Shown: positions 1 through 6,785, numbered from the stretch's first letter. The stretch is 7,393 nt of DNA from Alphaproteobacteria bacterium (GCA_017645485.1 JAGCOI010000177.1:1-7393); one strand, 5' to 3'. Numbers and translations: made by a program. The notes: generated by a model not told the origin, from the sequence alone.

Positions 1-1408
1 ATAATTTTTCTTCAAGTTCATCGCCTAAGGCCGGAAAGACGATACAAGCTGCCAAAATAAAACGTAAATCAACATCACTTAAAGGCTGTTTGTTTGTTCG
101 AATGTTCTTTTTCGGGGCGGATTTTGGCATGATGCTTTGCAAACCGTAAGCCTCACCGAGACGCTTTTTAATTTCTTGTGCGTAATACATACGCACATCC
201 TTATCTTCAATTTTCATAACCTCTTCTTTAAGGTTTTTTTCAATTAAAGCCTTGCGTTCAGGTGTGTCGGCTGGTTGATTTTTCGTGTTTTTATCCCATA
301 ATAAATCAATAAGCGATGATGTGTTTGTGAAGAGTTTTTCAAATTCGCCGGCACCTTTGGCACGTAAAAATTCATCAGGATCTTGCTTGTCGGGTAAAAA
401 CATAAATTGCAAAGAATAGCCTGGCTTTAAGATAGGTAAAGCCCTGTCTATGGAACGAAAAGCCGCTTTAATGCCGGCATTGTCACCGTCAAAACATAAA
501 ATCGGTTCACCCACGACTTTCCATGCTGTTTGAATTTGATCTTCCGTTAAAGCTGTACCCATCGGAGCGGCGGCGTAAGGAAAACCGAATTTATCAAGTG
601 CTATTACATCCATATAGCCTTCGCATATAATCAGGCGTTTGTTTTCATAGCCTGCATCACGTGCAAAATTGTAATTGTAAAGCATTTTACGCTTATTGAA
701 CAGCGTTGTTTCCGGTGAGTTTAAATATTTCGGTTGCCCGTCGCCCAAAATACGTCCGCCGAAAGCAATCGGACGATTTTGCCTGTCAAAAATAGGAATA
801 ATGACGCGGTTATTGAAAAAGTCGTGCGCCGTTTTGCCTCTGTCTTGCGGTGTGACGATTAAACCAAGCTCGGCCATATCAAATTCATTAACGTCTTTTG
901 ATTTAAGAAATGCTTTTAAAGCATTGTTATCGGGAGCAAAGCCTAAGCGAAATTTTTTAATTAAAGAATCATCTATGCCGCGATTGTAAAAATATTCCAA
1001 ACCTTGCGCACCGACAGGCAAACGAAGTTGTCTTTCATAGAATGTGGTGGCGAGTTCCATAATTTCAAAAAGTGATTGGCGTTTTTGGTTGTCAAGAGAA
1101 TTTTCTTTTGAAAATTTAGGCATCGGTACACCGGCTTTGTGTGCAAGTTTTTCTACGGCATCCATAAAAGGCAAGCCGTTTGCTTCCATTTCAAACCGCA
1201 CAATATCACCATGAGCACCGCAACCGAAACAGTGGTAAAAACCTTTGGCTTCGTTGATGGTAAAAGAAGGTGTTTTTTCATTATGAAAAGGGCAAAGGCC
1301 GGTATATTCCCGACCTTTTCTTGTCAGCTTAACTTTTTCGGAAACAACATCAACAAGCGAAAGCTTGCTACGTAATTCATCCAAAAATTTTTGCAAATCG
1401 CCTTGCAT
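1..1408 (-). CDS. dnaG: DNA primase DnaG (partial, C-terminus beyond left edge)
   Basis: DnaG synthesises the short RNA primers that start leading- and lagging-strand DNA synthesis at the replication fork. The frame is open for 469 codons from ATG at 1408 to the window edge, with no stop or frameshift. The N-terminal CHC2 zinc-binding domain shows C39, H42, C60 and C63 (CPFH near 39-42, CFGC at 60-63). The RNA polymerase-like basic motif is at about 216-232 (FGGR, then KYLNSP). The TOPRIM catalytic core shows E263 in CEGYMD and the metal-binding D307-G-D309. An LPDKQDPDEF block follows. Complete family members are usually about 600 residues or more, so the missing part should hold the DnaB-binding domain. 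The start is supported by an AAAGG-type ribosome site just upstream and by the normal distance to the zinc motif. It lies 13 bases after the yqeY stop and is probably co-transcribed with it. In alphaproteobacteria rpoD often follows dnaG, but that side is not visible here. Confidence 0.98.
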   Translation of the reverse strand, partial: MQGDLQKFLDELRSKLSLVDVVSEKVKLTRKGREYTGLCPFHNEKTPSFTINEAKGFYHCFGCGAHGDIVRFEMEANGLPFMDAVEKLAHKAGVPMPKFSKENSLDNQKRQSLFEIMELATTFYERQLRLPVGAQGLEYFYNRGIDDSLIKKFRLGFAPDNNALKAFLKSKDVNEFDMAELGLIVTPQDRGKTAHDFFNNRVIIPIFDRQNRPIAFGGRILGDGQPKYLNSPETTLFNKRKMLYNYNFARDAGYENKRLIICEGYMDVIALDKFGFPYAAAPMGTALTEDQIQTAWKVVGEPILCFDGDNAGIKAAFRSIDRALPILKPGYSLQFMFLPDKQDPDEFLRAKGAGEFEKLFTNTSSLIDLLWDKNTKNQPADTPERKALIEKNLKEEVMKIEDKDVRMYYAQEIKKRLGEAYGLQSIMPKSAPKKNIRTNKQPLSDVDLRFILAACIVFPALGDELEEKL

Positions 1409-1421
1409 ATACAGCCTTTTC

Positions 1422-1874
1422 TTAAGCTAAAAGAGATTTAATCAGACCGGAAACGGCAGAAAAATCCATCTGTCCGGCATATTGGGCGCGCAAAATTCCC
1501 ATCACTTTTCCCATATCTTTGACAGATGATGCGCCTGTTTCTTGAATAACTTTTTTAACGGCTGCCTGAATTTCATCTTCGGATAATTGTTTGGGTAAAA
1601 ATCTTTCAATGATTTTAATTTCGGCTTCTTCTTTTTCGGCGAGTTCCGGACGACCGCCTTTAATAAACATTTCAATAGATTCGCGGCGTTGTTTAATCAT
1701 TGTTTGCATCATGGCAAGCAAGTCCGAATCTTCGGCTTTTTCTTTGCCTTTTCCTCGTGCATCGACATCTTTTTCTTTTTGCCCGGCAATAATCATGCGG
1801 ATAGCATTCATTTCAAGCGTATTTTTTTCTTTCATGGCTTCTTTTAAAGCATTTTGAATATCTTCGCGTAACAT
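1422..1874 (-). CDS. yqeY: GatB/YqeY-domain protein
   Basis: This is a 150-residue protein of the YqeY family, the usual full length. The family resembles the tRNA-interacting tail domain of the amidotransferase subunit GatB. It occurs as a stand-alone cytoplasmic protein whose exact role is unsettled; an effect on tRNA or aminoacyl-tRNA handling is often suggested. Visible family blocks are the N-terminal helix with R26 and the I-I-A-G-Q-K-E-K segment at 28-35, the central KQRRESIEMF at 61-70 followed by GGRPELAEKE at 73-82, LPKQLSEDE at 93-101, and the C-terminal block DMGKVMGILRAQYAGQMD at 120-137. The sequence is highly charged with no signal peptide or membrane segment. Its AAGGAG ribosome site directly follows the stop of the upstream zinc-ribbon gene, 6 bases before ATG. 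dnaG begins 13 bases downstream. A yqeY-dnaG pairing is common in alphaproteobacteria, which supports the identification. Confidence 0.95.
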   Translation of the reverse strand: MLREDIQNALKEAMKEKNTLEMNAIRMIIAGQKEKDVDARGKGKEKAEDSDLLAMMQTMIKQRRESIEMFIKGGRPELAEKEEAEIKIIERFLPKQLSEDEIQAAVKKVIQETGASSVKDMGKVMGILRAQYAGQMDFSAVSGLIKSLLA

Positions 1875-1886
1875 ATTTTTCTCCTT

Positions 1887-2588
1887 TTATAAATTATCTG
1901 CGAAAGTTATTTGAATATTTTTTTTGTATGGAGTCGGATTATTGATAATAATCGTAAAAGGTAGTTTGTAGTTCGGTCGTGTGCGCTGTTGCGGCAAATA
2001 ATGGGTTGTATCCAAAAGTGTGTTACCGAACTGATCAAAAACAACAACTTTGAGCGGCAAAACAAACATTTCATAAGGTGTCGGATTATTGATAATACCG
2101 GTCAGTTTAATTTTTGAAACATTATTGATAATCACTTCTTGTGTTTTGATGTTTAAAAGTTGCAGATTAACGCCGTCATAAATGCTTTGCATATGTAATT
2201 TATCATACAGTTTTTCGGCCTTTGGTACAAAACGTACAACGTCATAACGCATCAAACATAAAACAGCGCTCATAAGAGCCAATACAAGTAATATCAAAAA
2301 GTAGTTGATGGTGTATTTGTACAGAGTTGAATGCACAACACGCACTTTGGCTGAAACGGGTAATTGATCCGAAAATAAATTGCTCGTGGCTTTAGAAACA
2401 CGTTCAAACATTTTTGTAAGATCAGCATCTTGCAACGATTTTTCAAGGGGTTCTTCCTGCAGAATATCATTAGGATATGTTTTAAAAACTTCACTGCAGG
2501 CATGGCAACGCATTTTGATTCCGTTTTCGGGAATCTTAATGTTTTCAATTTTATACGTTGCTTGGCATTTTGGGCATTTTATCAACAT
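1887..2588 (-). CDS. Zinc-ribbon (MJ0042-type) single-pass membrane protein with DUF3426-like C-terminal domain
   Basis: This 233-residue protein has three visible parts. Residues 1-38 form a zinc ribbon with C5-x2-C8 and C28-x2-C31, matching the MJ0042-type finger. A polar linker follows, then one membrane helix at about 94-113. The C-terminal 120 residues look like a DUF3426 beta-sandwich, with the pattern G-x-I-x-N, then LPLKVVVFDQFGNTLLDT, then a basic/proline loop. The zinc ribbon is probably cytoplasmic and the C-terminal domain extracytoplasmic. The function is unknown. Related genes commonly sit divergent from ftsE-ftsX in alphaproteobacteria, as here, so a role at the envelope or division site is a reasonable guess but unproven. 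The start is secure because the zinc ribbon begins at residue 2. The ribosome site is weak (AAGAG about 13 bases upstream). It is the first gene of the leftward operon. The peptide IINNPTPY occurs twice, near 165-172 and 214-221. Confidence 0.88.
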   Translation of the reverse strand: MLIKCPKCQATYKIENIKIPENGIKMRCHACSEVFKTYPNDILQEEPLEKSLQDADLTKMFERVSKATSNLFSDQLPVSAKVRVVHSTLYKYTINYFLILLVLALMSAVLCLMRYDVVRFVPKAEKLYDKLHMQSIYDGVNLQLLNIKTQEVIINNVSKIKLTGIINNPTPYEMFVLPLKVVVFDQFGNTLLDTTHYLPQQRTRPNYKLPFTIIINNPTPYKKNIQITFADNL

Positions 2589-2628
2589 TTGTTTTTAAGC
2601 TCTTGTTGTTTATTTCACGATGGAAAAC

Positions 2629-2657
2629 ATAATAAATACAAAAAAACATAGAATCAA
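2629..2657 (-). promoter_or_regulatory. Candidate sigma-70 promoter for the zinc-ribbon/yqeY/dnaG operon
   Basis: Read on the minus strand, TTGATT (2657-2652, four of six bases matching TTGACA) is followed after exactly 17 bases by TATTAT (2634-2629, five of six matching TATAAT). Transcription would start near 2622, leaving a leader of about 34 bases before the ATG at 2588. The region is A+T-rich throughout, so chance matches are possible, but the spacing and position are good. Confidence 0.5.
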
Positions 2658-2681
2658 AGAAAAAAAGTGTTTTATTAAATG

Positions 2682-2687
2682 TATAAT
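2682..2687 (+). promoter_or_regulatory. Candidate -10 element for the ftsE operon
   Basis: A perfect TATAAT lies 37 bases before the preferred ftsE start, predicting transcription from about 2694 and a leader near 30 bases. No good -35 hexamer is present 15-18 bases upstream, where the sequence is mainly adenines. If used, the promoter depends on an activator, an A-rich upstream tract or a relaxed -35. Confidence 0.35.
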
Positions 2688-2714
2688 TTGATGTATGTTG
2701 TGAAAAAAGATAAC

Positions 2715-2719
2715 GGAGG
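2715..2719 (+). promoter_or_regulatory. Ribosome binding site that fixes the ftsE start
   Basis: GGAGG lies 4 bases before ATG 2724 and is the strongest Shine-Dalgarno sequence in the region. An in-frame ATG at 2679 would add 15 residues but has no such site, and it overlaps the candidate TATAAT at 2682-2687. The internal ATG at 2742 also lacks a site. Confidence 0.8.
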
Positions 2720-2723
2720 TTTT

Positions 2724-3443
2724 ATGGATACACATAAAAATATGCTGACAGAACCGATTGTGGATCTGAAAAATGTATGTATTAGTTATGGCAAAGATCC
2801 CGATGTTTTAAGTAATGTCAATTTGAGTTTGGATAAAGGATCTTTTCATTTTTTAACCGGCAAATCCGGTGCCGGCAAAACATCGTTGCTGTCGATGATG
2901 TATTTAGCCTTAAAACCGAGTAAAGGAACTGTTTTTGTTTTTGGTTCCAATATCGGTTATGCCGGGCGTGATTCGATGGCGATGCTGCGTCGGCGTATCG
3001 GTGTTGTCTTCCAAGATTTCAGACTTTTGGAACATTTAAGCGCATATGATAATGTGGCTGTTCCTTTACGAATTCGCGGAATGAGCGAAAATGAAATCAA
3101 AAAACGTGTCAAAGAACTGTTAAAATGGGTTGAATTAGAACAGAGCATGGATAAAATCTGCTCTACGTTATCAGGCGGTGAAAAACAGCGCGTAGCAATT
3201 GCACGTGCCGTTATCAATCGTCCGGAAATTTTACTTGCTGATGAACCGACGGGTAATGTGGATAATGATATTGCCGCCAAGCTCATGAAACTTTTTGTCG
3301 AATTAAACAAACTTGGAACGACGGTGGTTATTGCCACACACAGCAAAGATTTGATTGCTGAATATAACTATCCGCAAATTCATTTGGAAAATAAAAGTGT
3401 AAAAGTTATTCCGGCATTAAGGAGGAGCGCACATGAAAACTAA
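2724..3443 (+). CDS. ftsE: Cell division ATP-binding protein FtsE
   Basis: FtsE is the cytoplasmic ATPase of the FtsEX complex, which sits at the division ring and drives conformational changes that activate cell-wall hydrolases. The 239-residue product shows every ABC ATPase motif: Walker A G46-K-S-G-A-G-K-T53, Q-loop Q97 in VVFQDFRLL, signature LSGGEKQR at 149-156, Walker B ILLADEP at 169-175 with E174, D-loop GNVD at 177-180 and switch histidine H206. VFQDFRLL and ADEPTGN are characteristic of FtsE, and the downstream ftsX confirms it. The length is close to the usual 220-230, with a short extra N-terminus and C-terminal tail. The ATG at 2724 is chosen for its GGAGG site. The last codons overlap ftsX by 11 bases in another frame, which implies translational coupling and matched amounts of the two proteins. 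Confidence 0.97.
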   Translation: MDTHKNMLTEPIVDLKNVCISYGKDPDVLSNVNLSLDKGSFHFLTGKSGAGKTSLLSMMYLALKPSKGTVFVFGSNIGYAGRDSMAMLRRRIGVVFQDFRLLEHLSAYDNVAVPLRIRGMSENEIKKRVKELLKWVELEQSMDKICSTLSGGEKQRVAIARAVINRPEILLADEPTGNVDNDIAAKLMKLFVELNKLGTTVVIATHSKDLIAEYNYPQIHLENKSVKVIPALRRSAHEN

Positions 3444-4338
3444 GTGGTTCGGTTTTAATCGGTCGGAATTGCCTTTACAACATGATAAAGCAAATTTATT
3501 TTTACAAATTTCGACAGCTATTTCGGTGTTTTTGTTTGTGATTACTTTAGCCGCATATTTTATGATTTCATCAGTTATTTTATCATGGAATAAAAATATT
3601 ATAGACGGGTTAACCGTTCAAATTATGCCCTCAACGGATACGTTAAGTGCTGAGGAAAACACCATGCGCATCAACAAAGTGATTATGTGTGTCGAAGGTT
3701 GGAGCGGGGTAGACAGAGTTCGCCTGATATCTGATCAAAAAATTAAAAAGTTGATGTCGCCATGGCTTGGTTCAGATGCAGATATTAATGCCTTGCCGCT
3801 TCCGAAACTTCTCGATGTAAGGCTGAAAAACGGAAAAACATTTGATTATGAGGCGGCTAAAGAATCGCTTGCAGATGTAGCACCTTATGCATCAATAGAT
3901 AATCATGGTATTTGGCTTAAAAAGTTAATCAAGAGCGCTCGATCGTTAAAAGTTTTATCGTTATTTATTTTGGCGCTCGTCTTAACGGCTTCGGTATTTT
4001 CACTTTTTTATGCGGTTGGTACAAGTTTGAGAGTACATCAGCATATTATTGAAATTTTGCATATTATGGGGGCAACGGATGGCTATATTGCCAAACAATA
4101 TGCACATATCAGTTTTGTAATTACTTTTATATCCGCACTTGTCGGTACTATTATTGCCGTTGTGGCTTTGTTTGCCGTTTCAATGCTTTCCGCGGGATTG
4201 GAAAGCGGTTTAATCGGTGCGGCATCATTAACAGGAACACATTGGTTTGTGTTGTGCCTAATGCCGTTGTTGACGGCTGTTATTTCAACAGGCATGTCGT
4301 ATTTATGTGTAAAAAGAACTTTAGGGAAAATGCTTTAA
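3433..4338 (+). CDS. ftsX: Cell division permease-like protein FtsX
   Basis: FtsX is the membrane partner of FtsE. Its extracytoplasmic loop passes the ATPase signal to peptidoglycan hydrolases or their activators during septation. The 301-residue protein has the expected four membrane helices: about 22-48, 172-195, 224-253 and 270-292. A large extracytoplasmic domain (about 50-170) separates helices 1 and 2. The conserved cytoplasmic coupling segment EILHIMGATDGYIAKQY at 207-223 is a clear FtsX signature. The N-terminal cytoplasmic tail is short, as in many alphaproteobacteria. An AGGAGG ribosome site lies inside the end of ftsE, and the two genes overlap by 11 bases. The stop is one base before the next gene. 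The extracytoplasmic domain is poorly conserved between phyla, so its hydrolase partner cannot be read from this sequence. Confidence 0.96.
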   Translation: MKTKWFGFNRSELPLQHDKANLFLQISTAISVFLFVITLAAYFMISSVILSWNKNIIDGLTVQIMPSTDTLSAEENTMRINKVIMCVEGWSGVDRVRLISDQKIKKLMSPWLGSDADINALPLPKLLDVRLKNGKTFDYEAAKESLADVAPYASIDNHGIWLKKLIKSARSLKVLSLFILALVLTASVFSLFYAVGTSLRVHQHIIEILHIMGATDGYIAKQYAHISFVITFISALVGTIIAVVALFAVSMLSAGLESGLIGAASLTGTHWFVLCLMPLLTAVISTGMSYLCVKRTLGKML

Positions 4339-4339
4339 G

Positions 4340-4927
4340 ATGATACGAACAAAATTTTTGATACGTATATATGTTTATTTTTTGGTGCTTGTTTGGTTCG
4401 GCGGATTTATCATTTTTCAACAATACATCAGAAAACAACCTGTTGACTATTCTCAAAAGACAGACGCTATCGTTGTGTTGACCGGCGGTAAAAATCGTAT
4501 ACATGAAGCTGTGCAATTGTATAATGAAAATCTTGCTGATATATTATTTATTTCAGGTGTGGGCAAACACGTAAACGTTAGGTCGTTGGAACAGCAACAT
4601 CAAATTCATTTTATGCGCAACACGGATAATGTGTGGCTTGGTCGTGAGGCGACAAATACAATTGAAAATGCGATAGAGGTCAGTGAAGTGATACGACGAA
4701 ACAACTTAAAATCCATTCGTCTTGTAACTTCATATTACCACATGCCGAGAAGTGTTGAAGTTATTAAAGCTTTAACGCCTGATGTTAAAATTTTGGAACA
4801 TCCGGTTTATTCGCCGAATGTGTCGAAGCGTTGGTGGAAAAGGCCGAAAAGCTTTTATTTGATTGCTTCGGAATATCATAAGTTTTTGTTTGTTTATATT
4901 AAAAATTTAATTTTGAACTTTATTTGA
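4340..4927 (+). CDS. YdcF-like (DUF218/ElyC-SanA family) membrane-anchored protein
   Basis: This 195-residue protein has an N-terminal membrane helix at about 8-29 and then a DUF218 domain. Conserved blocks are DAIVVLTGG at 42-50, a helix with RIHEAVQLY at 53-61, ADILFISGVG at 66-75, the ATNTIENA block at 104-111 and LVTSYYHMPRS at 128-138. It ends with HPVYSP at 154-159, the tryptophan pair at 165-166 and EYHKFL at 178-183, a tail I associate with the alphaproteobacterial members found next to ftsX. Better-known relatives ElyC and SanA affect envelope integrity and lipid-carrier or peptidoglycan metabolism in enterobacteria. The biochemical activity of this branch is not established. The domain probably faces the periplasm. 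The gene starts one base after the ftsX stop with only a weak GGGA upstream, so translation probably depends on ribosomes finishing ftsX. Confidence 0.9.
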   Translation: MIRTKFLIRIYVYFLVLVWFGGFIIFQQYIRKQPVDYSQKTDAIVVLTGGKNRIHEAVQLYNENLADILFISGVGKHVNVRSLEQQHQIHFMRNTDNVWLGREATNTIENAIEVSEVIRRNNLKSIRLVTSYYHMPRSVEVIKALTPDVKILEHPVYSPNVSKRWWKRPKSFYLIASEYHKFLFVYIKNLILNFI

Positions 4928-4932
4928 GAGGA
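4927..4932 (+). promoter_or_regulatory. Ribosome binding site that fixes the plsC start
   Basis: AGAGGA lies 6 bases before ATG 4939. An in-frame TTG at 4924 overlaps the stop of the preceding gene and would add five residues, but it is a rarer start codon with no site of its own. The ATG is preferred. Confidence 0.65.
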
Positions 4933-4938
4933 CTTGCT

Positions 4939-5697
4939 ATGATTTATATCAGATCATTAATTACTAATATTTGCTTTTTTACGGTTATGGCAATCGGTTG
5001 TACGGCAACACTTTTTGTTGGCCCCGTATCACGTAAAGGAACTGTTTATCTGTGGGATAGAATGGTTATGCCGACAATTTTTTGGTTTGTAAAACATGTC
5101 GCAGGCTTAAAAATGGAATACAGAGGGCTTGAAAATGTTGCAAAAAAGCCGGTTTTATATGCCTGTAAACATGAATCGGCTTTGGAAACATACGCTTTTA
5201 CGCAACCTGCACCGACATGTACGTATGTTTTGAAAAAAGAATTGGCTTATATGCCGTTTTTCGGATGGACACAATATTTTTACGGTATGGTTCCCGTGGA
5301 TCGCAAAGGTGGCGCAAAAGCCATGAAAAATATGCTCAAAGGTGTTGCCAAGATTGTTGCGGAAAATCGTCCTGTTGTTGTTTTTCCGGAAGGGACACGT
5401 TGTAAACCCGGAACAACCAAAGGCTATAAGCCCGGCTTTTTGTTTTTAGCTGAAAATTTGAATTTGGATGTTGTGCCGGTTGCCGTTAACACGGGATTGT
5501 TCTGGGCAAAAAGTTCATTTTTGCGGTATAAAGGAACGGCGGTTATTGAATTTTTACCGCCGATGAAAGTTGAAAAACATCAAGATAAAAAAGCCTTTAT
5601 GGATAAGCTTGAAGCGGTGATCGAGGCAAAATGCAAAGAACTCAATGATGAAGCTGTTCAAAAATATCCGTGGGTTAAGAAAAATTTAGGAGCATAA
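4939..5697 (+). CDS. plsC: 1-acyl-sn-glycerol-3-phosphate acyltransferase (PlsC-like)
   Basis: PlsC transfers a second acyl chain to lysophosphatidic acid to make phosphatidic acid, the precursor of membrane phospholipids, at the inner face of the cytoplasmic membrane. The 252-residue product begins with a membrane helix at about 7-28. The catalytic block is KHESALET at 77-84, where H78 is the active-site base. The usual HxxxxD aspartate is replaced by E83, a variant I recall as usual in the alphaproteobacterial branch. Block II is GMVPVDRKGG at 116-125 with R122. Block III is FPEGTR at 149-154. A VVPVAVNTG block follows at 178-186. The tail ends in KYPWVKKNL. It lies 11 bases after the YdcF-like gene and 5 before mnmA, so it belongs to the ftsE operon. 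The family also includes acyltransferases acting on other lipids, so the acceptor is inferred. Confidence 0.92.
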   Translation: MIYIRSLITNICFFTVMAIGCTATLFVGPVSRKGTVYLWDRMVMPTIFWFVKHVAGLKMEYRGLENVAKKPVLYACKHESALETYAFTQPAPTCTYVLKKELAYMPFFGWTQYFYGMVPVDRKGGAKAMKNMLKGVAKIVAENRPVVVFPEGTRCKPGTTKGYKPGFLFLAENLNLDVVPVAVNTGLFWAKSSFLRYKGTAVIEFLPPMKVEKHQDKKAFMDKLEAVIEAKCKELNDEAVQKYPWVKKNLGA

Positions 5698-5702
5698 ATC
5701 TT

Positions 5703-6785
5703 ATGAGAGTTTTGGTCGGTTTGTCCGGCGGTGTTGATTCTTCGGTTACGGCCTGCCTTTTGAAAAAAGCGGGTTATGAGGTTGTTGGCGCAACCATGTC
5801 GATATGGGATAAGGAAAAATTTAAGAATTTACCGACATCATCTCTTAAAGATGCTTGTTTTTCGCCGCATGAAGAACAGGATATCGAGGCGGCACGTGAA
5901 TTGTGTAAAAAGTTAGATATTGAATACCATGTCATAGATTGTGCCAAACAATATCAGGAATTGGTTTTGAAAAATTTCAAAGAAGAATATTTGGCCGGAC
6001 GCACACCGAACCCGTGTGTGATGTGTAATTCAACAATTAAGTTTGAAGCATTGCCGAGAGGGGCCAAGGAACAGGGTATCGTATTTGATAAATTTGCAAC
6101 AGGGCATTATGCGCGTCTTTCATTTGATGAAACATTAAAGCGCTATCGGTTGCGCTCTGCCAAAGACGCTAAAAAAGACCAGAGTTATTTTTTATATCGT
6201 TTAAGCCAAGAACAACTCTCTCGCGTTTTAATGCCGCTCGGTGATTATACCAAAGATGAAGTGCGTGAAATTGCGCGTGAATACGGGCTTAAAGTCAGTG
6301 ATAAGAAAGACAGTCAGGATTTTTATTCCGGCGATATCAATGATATTTTAGGTGCAGACAATGTTGAAGGTAATTTTGTGAACACGCAGGGCAAAGTTTT
6401 GGGAAAGCACCAAGGTATTTGGCATTATACCATCGGGCAGAGAAGAGGACTTGGCGTGAGTGCCGACAGACCGCTTTATGTTTTGGCGATTGATAAACAA
6501 AAAAATGAAGTCGTTTTGGGCTATGAAGAAGAAGGCTATAAAAAAAGCTTGACAGCGTATGATTTACGGTGGCTTTCCGTGCCTGAAATAACAAAAGAAA
6601 CAACCGTTTATCTTAAATTGCGTTCCTCTCAAATGCCGTTTGAAGCATCTTTGATACCGGAGCAAAATGATACGGTTAAATTGGAATTTTATACACCGCA
6701 AAAGGCCGTTGCTTTAGGCCAGTCTGCCGTTTTTTATGACGCTGACGGATACGTTTTAGGTGGTGGTATCATCAAATCGGCTTAG
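5703..6785 (+). CDS. mnmA: tRNA-specific 2-thiouridylase MnmA, variant subfamily
   Basis: MnmA uses ATP and persulfide sulfur to convert uridine 34 to 2-thiouridine in tRNAs for Lys, Glu and Gln, which supports accurate decoding. The 360-residue length is normal. The PP-loop ATP site SGGVDSS is at 8-14, and TPNPCVMCN at 101-109 carries C105, aligned with the first catalytic cysteine. FATGHYAR is at 131-138, KDQSYFLYRLSQEQL at 158-172 and HYTIGQRRGLG at 241-251. The C-terminal barrel ends in a GGG motif at 353-355. The oddity is at 203-211: the segment reads DSQDFYSGD where canonical enzymes have a cysteine (E. coli Cys199), so Y208 occupies that site. The ACFSPHEEQDIEAA block at 51-64 also differs from the usual alphaproteobacterial CC motif. 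It resembles a branch I recall from spirochaetes and other anaerobes, which would suggest transfer or an old paralogue. The ribosome site AGGAG is 10 bases before ATG. Confidence 0.93.
   Translation: MRVLVGLSGGVDSSVTACLLKKAGYEVVGATMSIWDKEKFKNLPTSSLKDACFSPHEEQDIEAARELCKKLDIEYHVIDCAKQYQELVLKNFKEEYLAGRTPNPCVMCNSTIKFEALPRGAKEQGIVFDKFATGHYARLSFDETLKRYRLRSAKDAKKDQSYFLYRLSQEQLSRVLMPLGDYTKDEVREIAREYGLKVSDKKDSQDFYSGDINDILGADNVEGNFVNTQGKVLGKHQGIWHYTIGQRRGLGVSADRPLYVLAIDKQKNEVVLGYEEEGYKKSLTAYDLRWLSVPEITKETTVYLKLRSSQMPFEASLIPEQNDTVKLEFYTPQKAVALGQSAVFYDADGYVLGGGIIKSA

Noticed and set aside
696..989. 97-codon plus-strand open frame opposite dnaG
   Set aside because: It is antisense to the intact primase core, has no ribosome site and encodes no recognisable protein. 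The minus-strand frame carries all the conserved motifs.
1591..1857. 88-codon plus-strand open frame opposite yqeY
   Set aside because: Its composition is low-complexity (serine- and phenylalanine-rich), as expected for the reverse of a lysine- and glutamate-rich gene. It has no start signal.
2679..2723. Upstream ATG extending FtsE by 15 residues
   Set aside because: It has no ribosome site, overlaps a TATAAT element and is not needed for the domain. ATG 2724 has GGAGG.
2957..3346. 129-codon minus-strand frame inside ftsE
   Set aside because: It is a shadow of the ABC ATPase gene, whose motifs are complete in the forward frame.
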